From an uncultured beta proteobacterium (GTDB lineage Bacteria; Pseudomonadota; Gammaproteobacteria; Burkholderiales; SG8-41): 64,000 nt of DNA. The notes beneath the pieces were generated by a model. The model was given only the letters and a program-made list of their open reading frames with translations, searched no databases and was not told where the DNA came from. Location: positions 35,268 to 99,267 of the forward strand of contig CAITMU010000065.1 in the NCBI GenBank assembly GCA_903893565.1. The letters are read 5' to 3'. Positions 44,758 to 55,014 of this stretch are shown here, piece after piece. Both the position numbers and the translations under genes were made by a program. Each line of letters opens with the position of its first letter. Positions within the stretch are counted from its first letter, which is position 1.

Positions 44758-45741
44758 TTACTCTGGTTTCAATCCCGCGGTCGCAATGACCCGCCCCATG
44801 GATTCGTAGCCTCGAAGCATGATTTTTCCAAAAGCTTCGGGGGTACCCGCCTCCATCTCTGCCCCTAAAGCGGCCATATGTTTGACCGTCTGCTCATTCG
44901 AAACCAACTTCACCACTTCGGCATTTAATTTAACCACATATCCTTTGGGGGTATTCGCCGGAGCCACCAATCCGATCCAATTAGGCATTTCATAACCAGG
45001 TAATGCCGCTTCGGAAATCGTTGGTAATTGAGGCATTGCCCGAGATCGAGACATCGTGGTAACGGCTAATGCCCGTAAGCGTCCTTGATTAACATAAGGC
45101 ATCGTTGAATTGACTGTGGAAAACGTCACCTGTACTTGCCCACTGATCAAATCTAAAAATGCAGCCCCGGCCCCCTTATAGGGCACATGCACTAGATCGA
45201 CCTTGGCCATCGTTTTAAAAAGTTCACCCGCCAGATGTAACGTGGTTCCTGTGCCTGAAGAAGAAAATAAAAGCTGCCCTGGTCGAGATTGAGCCAATGC
45301 GATAAATTCTTTCACATTTTTAACCGGCAAACTCGGGTGCACTGCTAATACATTAGGCACCCAGGCAGCCAGCGCAATCGGCACGAAATCTTTCAGCGCA
45401 TCAAAACCGGGGGATTTAAATAAATGCGGGCCCATGTTATGAGTACTGGCCGTAGCCATCAAAAAGGTGTAACCATCGGCGGGGGCTTTCGCCACAAATT
45501 GCGCAGCATTCATACCCGAGGCACCAGGTCGATTTTCAACCACCGTGGGATAGGGCCATACCTCGGTGAATCGCTGAGCAATGGCTCGTGCCATGGTGTC
45601 AGTGGACGCGCCAGGGGCAAAAGGAACGATGATTCGGATAGGGCGATTAGGATAGTCTTGTGCTACTGCAAGGCAGGTAAGGCACGTAAGGCACACACAC
45701 AAAAGAACATAAGCTCTTGCACACCAATGTAATACATTCAT
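44758..45741 (-). CDS. Bug family periplasmic solute-binding protein, paralog 8
   Basis: 327 residues from ATG 45741 behind AAGGAA (TTG immediately before). The signal peptide is unusually rich in cysteine (CVCLTCLTCL), cleavage near AVAQD. Loop VPFAPGASTDTMAR (about 39-52) has GAS in place of GGG. It is divergent from paralog 9, sharing an upstream region of about 275 bases; the two together are the only Bug pair arranged head to head here. Confidence 0.9.
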   Translation of the reverse strand: MNVLHWCARAYVLLCVCLTCLTCLAVAQDYPNRPIRIIVPFAPGASTDTMARAIAQRFTEVWPYPTVVENRPGASGMNAAQFVAKAPADGYTFLMATASTHNMGPHLFKSPGFDALKDFVPIALAAWVPNVLAVHPSLPVKNVKEFIALAQSRPGQLLFSSSGTGTTLHLAGELFKTMAKVDLVHVPYKGAGAAFLDLISGQVQVTFSTVNSTMPYVNQGRLRALAVTTMSRSRAMPQLPTISEAALPGYEMPNWIGLVAPANTPKGYVVKLNAEVVKLVSNEQTVKHMAALGAEMEAGTPEAFGKIMLRGYESMGRVIATAGLKPE

Positions 45742-46017
45742 CAATTTTTTCCTTGTTAACCCTAACGCTAGAGCCTCAGCGTGGTGGGCGAGTCAGCTTC
45801 AAGAATCAGGGCCTAGGGTTCTCACATTGACAGACACTGAACACGATATTCTACCCCTTCGTGTCGCTACTCATAAAATCCCTCGTTTTAATCGCTCCTT
45901 CCTTTAAAAAAAGTTGGGTTGACCTTAGCGCCAGCTTTTTGTAATCTCAATAGCATAAAAATAAAAACCATGGCGCCCTTTGTCAAGCACGTGCCTTCAC
46001 CTGAGGAGGAAGTTATT

Positions 46018-47094
46018 TTGAATATACGATCGATACGATTTTTTCAAAATACGGATTTTGTATTTTTTCTTTCCGTTTTGATCCCAACGCCTCGTCATTC
46101 GTTTTCAAAAAATCGATTAGAACCACTTTTTTCTATCAACAATGCTCTTTTTTTAGTCCTGTTTTGTTTTTCGTTTTCCATTCACTGTCAAAGCACTAAT
46201 TTCCCCAATAAACCAATTAAAATTATTTGCCCAGCCGCACCAGGAGGGATCTCTGATCTTCTTAGTCGTATCATGGCACAACGTCTGAGCCCCCTTTACG
46301 CTCAACAAGTGATCGTAGACAATCGTGCAGGCTCCGGTGGCCATGTGGCTGGTGAGTATGTCGCTAAATCGCCACCTGACGGTTATACCCTCTTACAAGC
46401 GACGATTGCGCATAATGCCGCCTATGCCATGTATACCCATTTAACCTATGACCCCCTTAAAGACCTTCAACCCATTGTCTTACTCGGCGAGTCTCAAGGG
46501 GTACTCGTCGTCCACCCCTCATTACCGGTTCACGACATTAAACAATTCATTCAATTCGCTAAAATACATTCGGATCAATTAAATTATGGCTCTGCAGGAA
46601 CCGGTACGGCCATTCACATGGCAACCGAATTATTTAAGTGGATGGCTCAAATAAAACTCGTACACATCGCTTATAAAGGGAGTGCGCCAGCCATGCTTGA
46701 TTTAATTGGCGGTAACATTCAACTCATGTTTGAGAATGTAGCAACAGCCACCCCTTATGTCATTAGCGGCAAGATACGGCCTTTAGGCGTCACGGGGGTT
46801 AAACACGCGCCTAACCTGCCCGGCATTGAACCGATCTCCTCTAGTGGGCTTTCAGGATATGAAGCGGTTCCCTATTACACTTTATCCACTGGCAGCAAAG
46901 TGCCCCCTGATATTGTGCGCAAATTAGCCTTCGATGTGGATCAGATCGTTCGTGCCGACAACTTGCAGCAGCGTTGGCTCGACTTAGGGGTTGATGTCCT
47001 CGGGGGTACCCCCGCTAACGCATTAGAACGCAATCGTATTGAAAGCAGCAAATGGACACGCGTCATTAATGCCGCACACATTCAAGCCGATTAA
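46018..47094 (+). CDS. Bug family periplasmic solute-binding protein, paralog 9
   Basis: 358 residues from TTG 46018, chosen because GAGGAGGA lies at about 46002-46010 and the frame upstream (from 45919) has no other signal. The leader is long: about 40 polar residues before the hydrophobic core NNALFLVLFCFSFSIHC (41-57), cleavage near HCQS. Loop CPAAPGGISDLLSR has a Cys at its first position. A/T-rich coding at the 5' end suggests easy initiation despite TTG. Confidence 0.88.
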   Translation: MNIRSIRFFQNTDFVFFLSVLIPTPRHSFSKNRLEPLFSINNALFLVLFCFSFSIHCQSTNFPNKPIKIICPAAPGGISDLLSRIMAQRLSPLYAQQVIVDNRAGSGGHVAGEYVAKSPPDGYTLLQATIAHNAAYAMYTHLTYDPLKDLQPIVLLGESQGVLVVHPSLPVHDIKQFIQFAKIHSDQLNYGSAGTGTAIHMATELFKWMAQIKLVHIAYKGSAPAMLDLIGGNIQLMFENVATATPYVISGKIRPLGVTGVKHAPNLPGIEPISSSGLSGYEAVPYYTLSTGSKVPPDIVRKLAFDVDQIVRADNLQQRWLDLGVDVLGGTPANALERNRIESSKWTRVINAAHIQAD

Positions 47095-47196
47095 GGTCCC
47101 TCTTTATCTACACCTCTTGGATGCTTGATGTTTGGGGTAGAGATACGATCTAAAAAAACGCTCTTGTCTTTTTTTAGTTTTTTTATGCGTCAATTT

Positions 47197-48078
47197 TTAC
47201 GCCATACCCACAAAACCGATGTAAGCGCCTGCGGCTAACTCGGGTGGCGCTAGCATGGCCACTTCACCCGTGTTTCGAACCCCACATGGCAAGGAGGGCA
47301 CGCCTTGGTCCTTCATCCATAGCCTAGCCTGATCCATACTACGAGTGCGATACAAGGCTTGAAAGGGTCCTGGCCCCCGCGCTGTCAATGCTTGAAGGGC
47401 AGGACCTTCGGCATAGGGTTGCACAATCCCAAGGCCCATTCCTCCCAGATCGAATACCGCCATATCCGACATAATGACGGTGCCCTTAACAATGGAGGGC
47501 GGCGGCAGTCCCAACACCCTAGCATAGATGAGAACATTTTCATGCAAGTGATCCGTGACAATATAAGTACGCTCTAAGGTGTATACCGCGTTGGGATGGG
47601 TGAACAATCCCGCTTCATCAGGACCCAGCGCCTGCGGTAAGTTTGGGTACTCTATAAAATAAAGTGGTAACCGGTTGGCTGGCCCTAGTAATGCAATCCT
47701 CACTGGCACTCCCTTTGCATTGGCCATGGACTTTGTCGCTTGGATAATAGGCAATACCTCGACATCGCGCGCCCTCATGGCGGCCACATCTGCATCCAAG
47801 TCATCACTCACAATAGCGACCGCACGAATGCCACCGCCTGCCGCGATGAAGGCAGCAAAATCCTCCCCAACAATACTTCCATTTTGCATGAAAGGTTTCT
47901 CTTTACCAATCGCACACAACTGGATCGAATCTTTTTCATTAAAGGCACTGGCCTTCTGCAGGCCTTCCGGAGAACCCATGAGCGCATCGGAGACATTAAA
48001 TCCCAATTGTCGCAACTGACTTTGGGCCCTTATTAAATCCGAGACTCCCATGAGAATATGATCAATGCACCGTAACAT
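47197..48078 (-). CDS. VOC/glyoxalase-fold protein
   Basis: 293 residues from ATG 48078 behind AGGAG; the frame begins at 48105. Two glyoxalase-like halves can be seen: CIDHILMGVSDLIRAQSQLRQLGFNV at the start of the first and a second one beginning near RTYIVTDHL (His candidate), giving a bilobed domain of the glyoxalase-like type 2 class. Some such proteins are dioxygenases or epimerases; metal ligands are unclear. It ends the MmgE-Bug-acyl-CoA-synthetase run on the minus strand. Confidence 0.78.
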   Translation of the reverse strand: MLRCIDHILMGVSDLIRAQSQLRQLGFNVSDALMGSPEGLQKASAFNEKDSIQLCAIGKEKPFMQNGSIVGEDFAAFIAAGGGIRAVAIVSDDLDADVAAMRARDVEVLPIIQATKSMANAKGVPVRIALLGPANRLPLYFIEYPNLPQALGPDEAGLFTHPNAVYTLERTYIVTDHLHENVLIYARVLGLPPPSIVKGTVIMSDMAVFDLGGMGLGIVQPYAEGPALQALTARGPGPFQALYRTRSMDQARLWMKDQGVPSLPCGVRNTGEVAMLAPPELAAGAYIGFVGMA

Positions 48079-48178
48079 CGTAGCTCCTGACGGATTTTGG
48101 CCCACAACAAAACATACACAGCTTAAAACCTTTTGCAGTGCTCACTCTTAGCACTCAAAGTGCTAGAGGGTTAAAACA

Positions 48179-50284
48179 TTAGTTCAAGACCACCAGTGCA
48201 TCCACTGCGACAACTCCCTGACCCATGGGACGAACCAACACAGGATTAATATCCATTTCCTGCAGTCGATCTCGCAATTGCCATGCCATTTTTGAAACAT
48301 TCACCAGTAAATCTACCAATGCGTCGATATCCCTGGGGGGCTGCCCGCGCAGTCCATCAAAAAGCTTTGCTCCCCTGATCTCACGAACCATCGATAAGGC
48401 TTCTTTTTTATCAAAAGGGGCTACCCGGTAGGTTACATCATGTATCGTTTCAGCCATGATCCCACCCAAACCAAACGCCACGACAGGACCAAAACTCGGA
48501 TCATTGATCACGCCAACAATCACCTCTAGTCCATCACGGATCATGGGGCAAACCAAGGTGCCAGCAATAGTGGCTTGTGGCGCACCGCGCGCAGCATTAA
48601 TCAACACCTCGGCAACGGCGGCTTGCAATTGAGACCTATCTTGAACGTTTAGCTTAACTCCACCGATATCAGATTTATGGGCGATATCACGGGAAGAGAC
48701 TTTAACAACAACCGGATATTCGACCTCCAGAGGTAGCTCTCCGCCTTTGGGAATCCAATGATCACGTGTCACTGGAATATCAAAAGCCATCAAAACTTTT
48801 TTACTTTCGTACTCATCAAGACTCACTGGACCAGCCGGTAGAGTGACTTGTCGAGGCAAATCAGGCTCTATTAATTTTTTTTCTACAGCAGACACTTTTA
48901 ACGATTTTGTAAAATCGGCTAAGCTTGCCATCGCATAGGCCATACGGCGAGGCGAAGGTTGCATAGGGATTCGATGCTGGGCAATCAAATCGTAGCCTTC
49001 CGGTGCGGCCTCATACGGCACAGAACAAAAAAGCATCACGGGTTTATCCGTTTTTTGTAGCGCATGGGCTACTCCCTCTACACCATTGAACATGGTGCGT
49101 CCTGTGGATGTCGCTAATAAGACGCCCACCTGATGAACCTCTGGATCCTCTAAAATCGCGTCTAAGGCTCGTAAAAAGCGAGGGGCATTTGCGTCATTAA
49201 TAAAGCCTGCGGCATAGTCGACTGGATTTTCAAGTGAAGCGACACCCGGCAAATTATCTCGTAAGACGGTCATTGTTTTGTCTGACAAGGGCGTCAACTG
49301 AATACCTACCTCATCAGCCGCATCCGAAAAAGCCACCGCTGAGCCACCCGAACCACCAAGGACGACCACATTTTTTCCTTGCGCAAGACGGCCTGAGGCA
49401 AAACACTGCACGTAGTCTGCCGCTTCGTGAATATCGCTGACTTCTATCACACCACATTGCTTGAACGCGGCACGATACACATCATAGCGACTGGTCAGGT
49501 TAGCGGTATGAGAGGCTGCGGCGCGCAATCCTTGCTCTGTATTACCCGCTTTTAAAATAACAACCGGTTTACCCGCTGCCTGCGCACGACGGGCGGCATG
49601 CATCAGGGCGCGTCCATCGGCAACCCCCTCTAAATAAGCCAAAATAACTTTGGTTTCAGGGTCATCCACAAACGCATTAATCAATTCAGGCGCTTGGATA
49701 TCGCTTTCATTACCACTGGCCACGACATACCGAAATCCTACGCCTGCCACAGCGGTTTGTATGACCAGACTGTTCCCAAAGCCCCCACTTTGAATCACGG
49801 CAGAGACCGGGCCCGGTTTTAATTTCGGTGGACGCGTAATACTGCCAAAACCGGCATAGACATTTTGGTGAATATTCACAAACCCTAAACAATTCGGTCC
49901 TATGATACGAACATTCGCTTTGTGTGCGGCAGCCAGCATTTTTTGCTCATTCAAAATACCTTGCGCACCCGCCTCACGAAATCCTCCGCCCAATACCACC
50001 GCAAAGGGTATGCCTTTTTGCCCACATTGCTCAATGATAGGGGGCACATGTTGGGCGGGTAGCGCAATAACCGCCACATCGCACCCATGATCCAAGTCGG
50101 CTAAGGTTGCATAGCATCGATGCCCAGCCAAAGATTTATACTTTGGGTTGACGGGCAAAATAGCCCCTGCATAGGCATGTTCATTTAACGCACGCAGCAC
50201 TTGCCCTCCGGCTCGGAGGGTGTCTTCGGATGCGCCTACTACGGCGACTCCACGGGGATTTAATAATCTAGAAAAATCACTCAT
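48179..50284 (-). CDS. Acetate--CoA ligase (ADP-forming)-like acyl-CoA synthetase, fused alpha-beta
   Basis: 701 residues. N-terminal CoA-binding domain (NPRGVAVVGASE), ligase-CoA domains with phospho-His259 in AASHTANL, and a C-terminal ATP-grasp domain from about 480 (SLDEYESKKVLMAFDIPVTR). It forms acyl-CoA from acid, ATP and CoA with ADP and phosphate as products, and the reverse conserves energy. In this minus-strand group it probably activates the acid brought in through the Bug receptor encoded just upstream. Confidence 0.92.
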   Translation of the reverse strand: MSDFSRLLNPRGVAVVGASEDTLRAGGQVLRALNEHAYAGAILPVNPKYKSLAGHRCYATLADLDHGCDVAVIALPAQHVPPIIEQCGQKGIPFAVVLGGGFREAGAQGILNEQKMLAAAHKANVRIIGPNCLGFVNIHQNVYAGFGSITRPPKLKPGPVSAVIQSGGFGNSLVIQTAVAGVGFRYVVASGNESDIQAPELINAFVDDPETKVILAYLEGVADGRALMHAARRAQAAGKPVVILKAGNTEQGLRAAASHTANLTSRYDVYRAAFKQCGVIEVSDIHEAADYVQCFASGRLAQGKNVVVLGGSGGSAVAFSDAADEVGIQLTPLSDKTMTVLRDNLPGVASLENPVDYAAGFINDANAPRFLRALDAILEDPEVHQVGVLLATSTGRTMFNGVEGVAHALQKTDKPVMLFCSVPYEAAPEGYDLIAQHRIPMQPSPRRMAYAMASLADFTKSLKVSAVEKKLIEPDLPRQVTLPAGPVSLDEYESKKVLMAFDIPVTRDHWIPKGGELPLEVEYPVVVKVSSRDIAHKSDIGGVKLNVQDRSQLQAAVAEVLINAARGAPQATIAGTLVCPMIRDGLEVIVGVINDPSFGPVVAFGLGGIMAETIHDVTYRVAPFDKKEALSMVREIRGAKLFDGLRGQPPRDIDALVDLLVNVSKMAWQLRDRLQEMDINPVLVRPMGQGVVAVDALVVLN

Positions 50285-50420
50285 CGTTTTATCTCTTAAA
50301 ATTCAATAGGCTTGTTTAGCCGAAAAAAGAATCATTTTCTCATGGGCATCGCCACCGAAACATCCGGTTGTCTGCATTGTGGCAAAAAAACGCTGTTCTG
50401 GGTCGGGGCCGATCAAAACC

Positions 50421-51398
50421 TCAATCTGCCTTGACGCCAAGCTCACGAATCAGTTTGCCCCATTTTGCATTTTCCGTCACTAAGTGCGCTCTTAAATCTG
50501 CAGGGGAACCGGTCAAAGGTTCGCTACCCTGAGACTGAAATCGCTCTTTGATGTCAGTATCCTGCATGGCCTGATTAATCGCTCGATTAAGCGTCTGAAC
50601 GATCCGATCAGCAGTGCCGCCGGTAGCTAAGACCCCAAACCATCCCACCACTGAAAACCCCGGCAATCCTGATTCGGCCACAGTCGCAATCTGCGGCATA
50701 ACACTCGAACGCTTTAACCCGGTCACACCCAATGCACGCAAAGTATTTTTTTGGATATATGGGGCTAAAATCAACACATTGTCAAAAGCCACCTGCAACC
50801 TACCTCCAATTAAATCCGGCATCAATGCCCCTGTGCCTCGATAGGCAACATAGGTCATGTCAAAACCTCCCATATACTTTAAATACTCCCCAGCCAAGCG
50901 CTGTAAGGAGCCAGGCGTGGAACCGGCAAAGTTTAATCGCCCAGGATTAGATTTGCCATAACTGATTAATTGAAGCACATTTCTGACAGGCAAATCCGGC
51001 TGTACGACTAGGACGTAAGGTGAAGTTGCAAAAAAAGACACTGGGGCAAAATCTTTTTCCACATCAAAAGGTAGTTTTGTAAAAAGACTGCGCAAGGTTC
51101 CAAATGAACCTCCTACCAATAACAATGTATGGCCATCGGGTTGCGCTTTTGCCACGATGTACGCTCCAATCATGCCACTGGCCCCCGGACGATCATCGAT
51201 CACAAATTGCTGCTGAAATTGCGTCATCAGTTTAGCGGCAATAATGCGCCCCATAATATCCGTTGTGCCGCCCGCCGCAACCGGCACCACCATTCTTACC
51301 GGTCGACTCGGATAAGTTTGTGGCGCACTCAAGGCTTGCTTGAAAACGATATTCAGAAACAAAAATAAAGTCACCATCAAAACAGGTAGGCGATACAT
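50421..51398 (-). CDS. Bug family periplasmic solute-binding protein, paralog 10
   Basis: 325 residues from ATG 51398 with CGGAG upstream; the frame opens at 51449. Signal peptide core about 4-17, cleavage near ALSA. Loop VPVAAGGTTDIMGR has Ala in place of the second Pro. It lies between the MmgE/PrpD gene (126 bases) and the acyl-CoA synthetase (136 bases), which likely use its ligand. Confidence 0.9.
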   Translation of the reverse strand: MYRLPVLMVTLFLFLNIVFKQALSAPQTYPSRPVRMVVPVAAGGTTDIMGRIIAAKLMTQFQQQFVIDDRPGASGMIGAYIVAKAQPDGHTLLLVGGSFGTLRSLFTKLPFDVEKDFAPVSFFATSPYVLVVQPDLPVRNVLQLISYGKSNPGRLNFAGSTPGSLQRLAGEYLKYMGGFDMTYVAYRGTGALMPDLIGGRLQVAFDNVLILAPYIQKNTLRALGVTGLKRSSVMPQIATVAESGLPGFSVVGWFGVLATGGTADRIVQTLNRAINQAMQDTDIKERFQSQGSEPLTGSPADLRAHLVTENAKWGKLIRELGVKAD

Positions 51399-51524
51399 TG
51401 TGATTGCTCCGTAGGTTTTTATACCAACCCGACGCAAGATGGTTGGCAATTGCAGTGAACTTATAAACCGTTTCCAAATGAATTAAGATAAAAATAGTCT
51501 TAACCGACTAGCCTCGCAACCATT

Positions 51525-52943
51525 TTACTGAGCGTCATACCATCCTGAAGAGGCCACAAAAGAGCGCATGATCTGGCGTGGATGTGCCCCTTTATCCAAA
51601 CTCGCGACTAAATCAATCACCTTCTGTTGGGTGTTCGCGGATAAGGCATCGTTTACGGTATCTTTAAATAAGAGTGAAATTTCCTGCCAACTCATACTGC
51701 GATGAGGGCTACCCCGCGGGTGTGCGATTTTCTGCTCCCACTGCCGACCATCCGACAATTGGATGGTGACTCGAGTGGGCACTTCCTCGGTATTAGTACC
51801 CGCTTCCACTTCAGCATCCCAGACACAACGCGTACGAAGTGATAATTGCTTAACGAGTGGGTTTGCCAATGCCGTTTCATAGTCTTCTCGACGTAAAGCG
51901 GCCTGAGCCCCTCTAGAATGGCCGATCGTTAAAGCCATCGCTAGGCTAAATGGGATGCTTAACTGCGCACTTTGTAAGTCTGGGGGAGCAACTTGCGTTA
52001 ATCGACCCTGCACGACTCTGGGAACGCCCACTTCGACATCCACAATATTACCCGCAACCAACGCGTGCTGAGCCCCCAGAGACAACCCTGCATCCACCGT
52101 GGCTTGCAAACGGCCTGCACCCGCATGCACTTTCGTACTCACCTCCATTAATCTAAATGTCTTTCCAAGATTATTGATCAATTTGCTGGGATCCGCTTTG
52201 CCTGAAAAAGCCTTGAAAAATCCCGCCTCCCCTTCAAGAATATCTCTAGGGCCCCAAATCCCCTCTTGGGTGAGCAAGGCGGACATAACGCCAGATTCCG
52301 CTCCTCTGGCGCCATTTAGTCGCTTGGATACACCGCCCGAATGGTAAAACTGTGCTAATCCCCCTGCATAAGCCCCTGCAGCCCCTAAGGCGCCTGCCAT
52401 ATCAACGGCGGAAAAATTCAGTATTTTACTAACTGCTAATGCTGCTCCCATCGCACCACAGGTAGGGGTGGCCATAAAGCCTCGTTCAAACAATGCGGGC
52501 TGCGTTGCCAGTCCCAATCGCAACGATATCTCGTAGCCAATAATAGCCGCCTCCAAAAACAACCTGCCATCGGTATCCTCTTGTTCAGCCATCGCTAATA
52601 CGGCTGGCAATATTGAGGCTCCCGCATGATGCATTGAGCCCACATGGGTGTCGTCCAAATCACAGGCATGGGCATAGGCCCCATTCACAAAGGCGGCTCG
52701 CGCTGGATCTAAACGTGTTCCACACAACACGAGTGAGCTCTGCGCATTACCGCCTAAGGCCATAGCGACTTTTCTGGCTGCCCGACTCCAAGGCAAACGG
52801 GCCCCTACTGCTACGACCCGTAAAAAATCTAAAACCAATGCCTTCATTCGCTCAACGACTACCTCTGGAGCATCCTCCAAACGAAAAGTGGCTGCCCATT
52901 GTGCCACCTGCATAGTCACGTCTTCATTACTGCGCTCTTGCAT
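51525..52943 (-). CDS. MmgE/PrpD family protein
   Basis: 472 residues. Helical dehydratase/isomerase fold with AHACDLDDTHVGSMHHAGASILPAVLAMAE (read in two parts: ACDLDDTH and HHAGASILP) as the family signature and a C-terminal small domain. Known members are 2-methylcitrate dehydratase (PrpD), aconitate decarboxylase and iminodisuccinate epimerase. Without prpB/prpC nearby, methylcitrate is unlikely; a tricarboxylate or branched dicarboxylate delivered by the downstream Bug receptor is plausible. Confidence 0.9.
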   Translation of the reverse strand: MQERSNEDVTMQVAQWAATFRLEDAPEVVVERMKALVLDFLRVVAVGARLPWSRAARKVAMALGGNAQSSLVLCGTRLDPARAAFVNGAYAHACDLDDTHVGSMHHAGASILPAVLAMAEQEDTDGRLFLEAAIIGYEISLRLGLATQPALFERGFMATPTCGAMGAALAVSKILNFSAVDMAGALGAAGAYAGGLAQFYHSGGVSKRLNGARGAESGVMSALLTQEGIWGPRDILEGEAGFFKAFSGKADPSKLINNLGKTFRLMEVSTKVHAGAGRLQATVDAGLSLGAQHALVAGNIVDVEVGVPRVVQGRLTQVAPPDLQSAQLSIPFSLAMALTIGHSRGAQAALRREDYETALANPLVKQLSLRTRCVWDAEVEAGTNTEEVPTRVTIQLSDGRQWEQKIAHPRGSPHRSMSWQEISLLFKDTVNDALSANTQQKVIDLVASLDKGAHPRQIMRSFVASSGWYDAQ

Positions 52944-53158
52944 TTTTTACCCAGCCCTTTGTGTTTAATGACCCTTGGAAAGGCTATTATAAGTTCTATG
53001 ACAGCCTTTTAAAGGCCATAAAAAAAACTCACTTGCCCCGCTGGGCTAATTCACCATAAAATTGGTTCCTGATTTGGTAACAACCCGCCTTAGAAATAAT
53101 TAGAGTACAAAAGAATAAATTAATTATCTATTTGGATTGATAACAAAGGCACTTTTCT

Positions 53159-53740
53159 ATGCGTAATTTTCTCACTGCACTGGCTATAGCTAGCTTTTTT
53201 CTTAGTTCTTTAACGGCTCAGGCCCAGCTAACAAAAAAATCTATAGATACACCCAACAATAGCTATTACGTTGAAGCTGGAATGGCTAATCTTAATATCA
53301 CTAATATCGGCGTTAATTCGGGCACAAGTGGCACATTTATCGGTAAATTGGGTTGGAATGTCAGGCCCTACTTAGCCACCGAATTCTTAGCCGGGGCAGG
53401 CGTGTATGACGCCCGTTACAATGCCTCAACTGGCACAGCTGTATTGACCACCGTAAACCACATCTATGGCATTTATGCCAAACCTCGATATCAAAACGGT
53501 AATTGGGGCCTGTTTGCTCGCCTGGGTTTTGATCATATCAACGCGAAACCAACGGTTAACACTGGTGCCTGTATCACTGCCTCGGCCACCTGTAACTTTG
53601 GCTCATCAATTACCTATGGAATTGGCGCACAATACAGCCTAAGCCAATCTTTTTTTGCTCAAATCGACTGGATGTCCTATTACAACAAAGGTAACTCCTC
53701 AGTCAAAGGTCCCTCGGCCAGCATTGGCATGGGTTTTTAA
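53159..53740 (+). CDS. Small outer-membrane beta-barrel protein
   Basis: 193 residues. Signal peptide MRNFLTALAIASFFLSS cleaved near AQAQ, then alternating strands (YYVEAGMANLNI, FIGKLGWNV, WGLFARLGFDHI, ITYGIGAQYSL, FFAQIDWMSYY) and a terminal Phe, typical of eight-stranded barrels inserted by BAM. One Cys pair (about 146 and 153) could form an extracellular-loop disulfide. It belongs to the OMP_b-brl group; function unknown. A strong terminator follows. Confidence 0.85.
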   Translation: MRNFLTALAIASFFLSSLTAQAQLTKKSIDTPNNSYYVEAGMANLNITNIGVNSGTSGTFIGKLGWNVRPYLATEFLAGAGVYDARYNASTGTAVLTTVNHIYGIYAKPRYQNGNWGLFARLGFDHINAKPTVNTGACITASATCNFGSSITYGIGAQYSLSQSFFAQIDWMSYYNKGNSSVKGPSASIGMGF

Positions 53741-53805
53741 TGACGCGCTTGTATCCCCAGTTCCATGGTCTTAAGGGTCTTCGTAGGGATTACGGCATTG
53801 ATGAA

Positions 53806-53840
53806 AAAATGTTCATGCACTTAGCGTGAACATTTTTTTT
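53806..53840 (+). terminator. Rho-independent terminator
   Basis: AATGTTCATGC (from about 53809) pairs with GCGTGAACATT across an ACTTA loop with one G-T wobble, followed by nine T. It ends the outer-membrane protein transcript about 65 bases past the stop codon. Confidence 0.85.
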
Positions 53841-53923
53841 TGCTCATCGATTTTGTTTATGCACTTCGCGTCTTATTCACCCCTATTTATGATTACCCCT
53901 AGAACCAACCTATTCGCCTTCGC

Positions 53924-53929
53924 TATAAT
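53924..53929 (+). promoter_or_regulatory. Candidate -10 element (TATAAT)
   Basis: An exact TATAAT lies 30 bases ahead of the FkbM gene's GTG start and behind the terminator of the previous gene. No clear -35 is visible 16-18 bases upstream. Confidence 0.35.
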
Positions 53930-53958
53930 CGTTTTTTGACAAAACAAAGGCCGCAGCC

Positions 53959-54756
53959 GTGTTACCCAAAATCAATCTCGTCAAATGCCAATCAGCGGAT
54001 TACCTGCTATTTGACACGAACGATGCCATCACCCAACATCTAAAGCGAAACGGTTCTTGGGAAACCCACCTCGTCGCGATTAGTCGATTATTTACCCATG
54101 GAATACAATCGCCCGTAGTACTCGATGTCGGTGCCAACCTAGGCGCCTATGCCATCCCACTAGCGAAAGAACTGGCCGCATCAGGGGGGCTCATTTATGC
54201 CTTTGAGCCGCAAAGAATTGTGTATTATCAGTTATGTGGCAATATCTTCCTCAATCGACTAGATAATGTGTTTGCCTTTTGGATGGCTATCGGCCACGAA
54301 GACGGCTCGATCACGTTGCCGGGAATCGATTACCAAAAAACACAGAATGTGGGTGGCTTTTCGTTAGTCGAGCAAATTCGCAATCAAACCGACAGTGTCG
54401 CCCTGACTCAAACGATTGAACCTGTAAAAACTCCTCTGCGACGTTTGAGTAGTGTGGGCTTACCCGACATCGTATCGCTGATGAAAATTGATGTCGAAGG
54501 TTATGACTTGAATGTTTTATCCGGCGCGACTGATGTGATCGAACACAGTCATTTTCCTCCCCTACTTTTTGAAGCTTGGGGATTTGACTGGTTTAAAGAA
54601 AGAAAAGAAGAGCTTTTCGCTTTCATAAAGTCTATGGGCTATATCATTACTCCCATTTTTGGTGATGATTATGTTGCCCAACACCCCCAGCACCCAGTAC
54701 ATATTGATTTTGTGACCGATGGACAAGGTCGCTTTAAAATGACCCGCACACGTTAA
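53959..54756 (+). CDS. FkbM family methyltransferase
   Basis: 265 residues from GTG 53959. SAM-binding VLDVGANLGAYA (about 53-64), FEPQRIVYYQL as motif II and MKIDVEGYDLNVLSGA (about 174-189) are the FkbM signatures. Such enzymes O-methylate sugars or lipids, often in surface polysaccharide loci. Two TPR-glycosyltransferase fusions lie 2-6 kb away, which supports a surface-glycan role. Confidence 0.87.
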   Translation: MLPKINLVKCQSADYLLFDTNDAITQHLKRNGSWETHLVAISRLFTHGIQSPVVLDVGANLGAYAIPLAKELAASGGLIYAFEPQRIVYYQLCGNIFLNRLDNVFAFWMAIGHEDGSITLPGIDYQKTQNVGGFSLVEQIRNQTDSVALTQTIEPVKTPLRRLSSVGLPDIVSLMKIDVEGYDLNVLSGATDVIEHSHFPPLLFEAWGFDWFKERKEELFAFIKSMGYIITPIFGDDYVAQHPQHPVHIDFVTDGQGRFKMTRTR

Positions 54757-55014
54757 CTCGACCCTTAAGAAAAATTTCCATCACCATATCCGACTTTTTG
54801 TAGGCTTTTGGGTTTCCTTCAGAGCATCTGCCAAAAATTTTTGTCTCCACACTGAGGCGCTATTTTTATCTACTGAATTTACCGTGCATATTGACTAAGT
54901 TTTTGTGGTTTACACATAAGTGCTTTAAATCAATTCCATGAAGGCGGCTGACTGCATCACTGAAAGCCTACGTTGTAATGCTCTAATTTTTTGGCTCTAT
55001 TTTTTAACAAATTA

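Noticed and set aside
47150..47186. CTAAAAAAA/TTTTTTTAG inverted repeat between convergent genes as a terminator
   Set aside because: The stem is almost wholly A-T and would be unstable; it may only reflect A/T richness.
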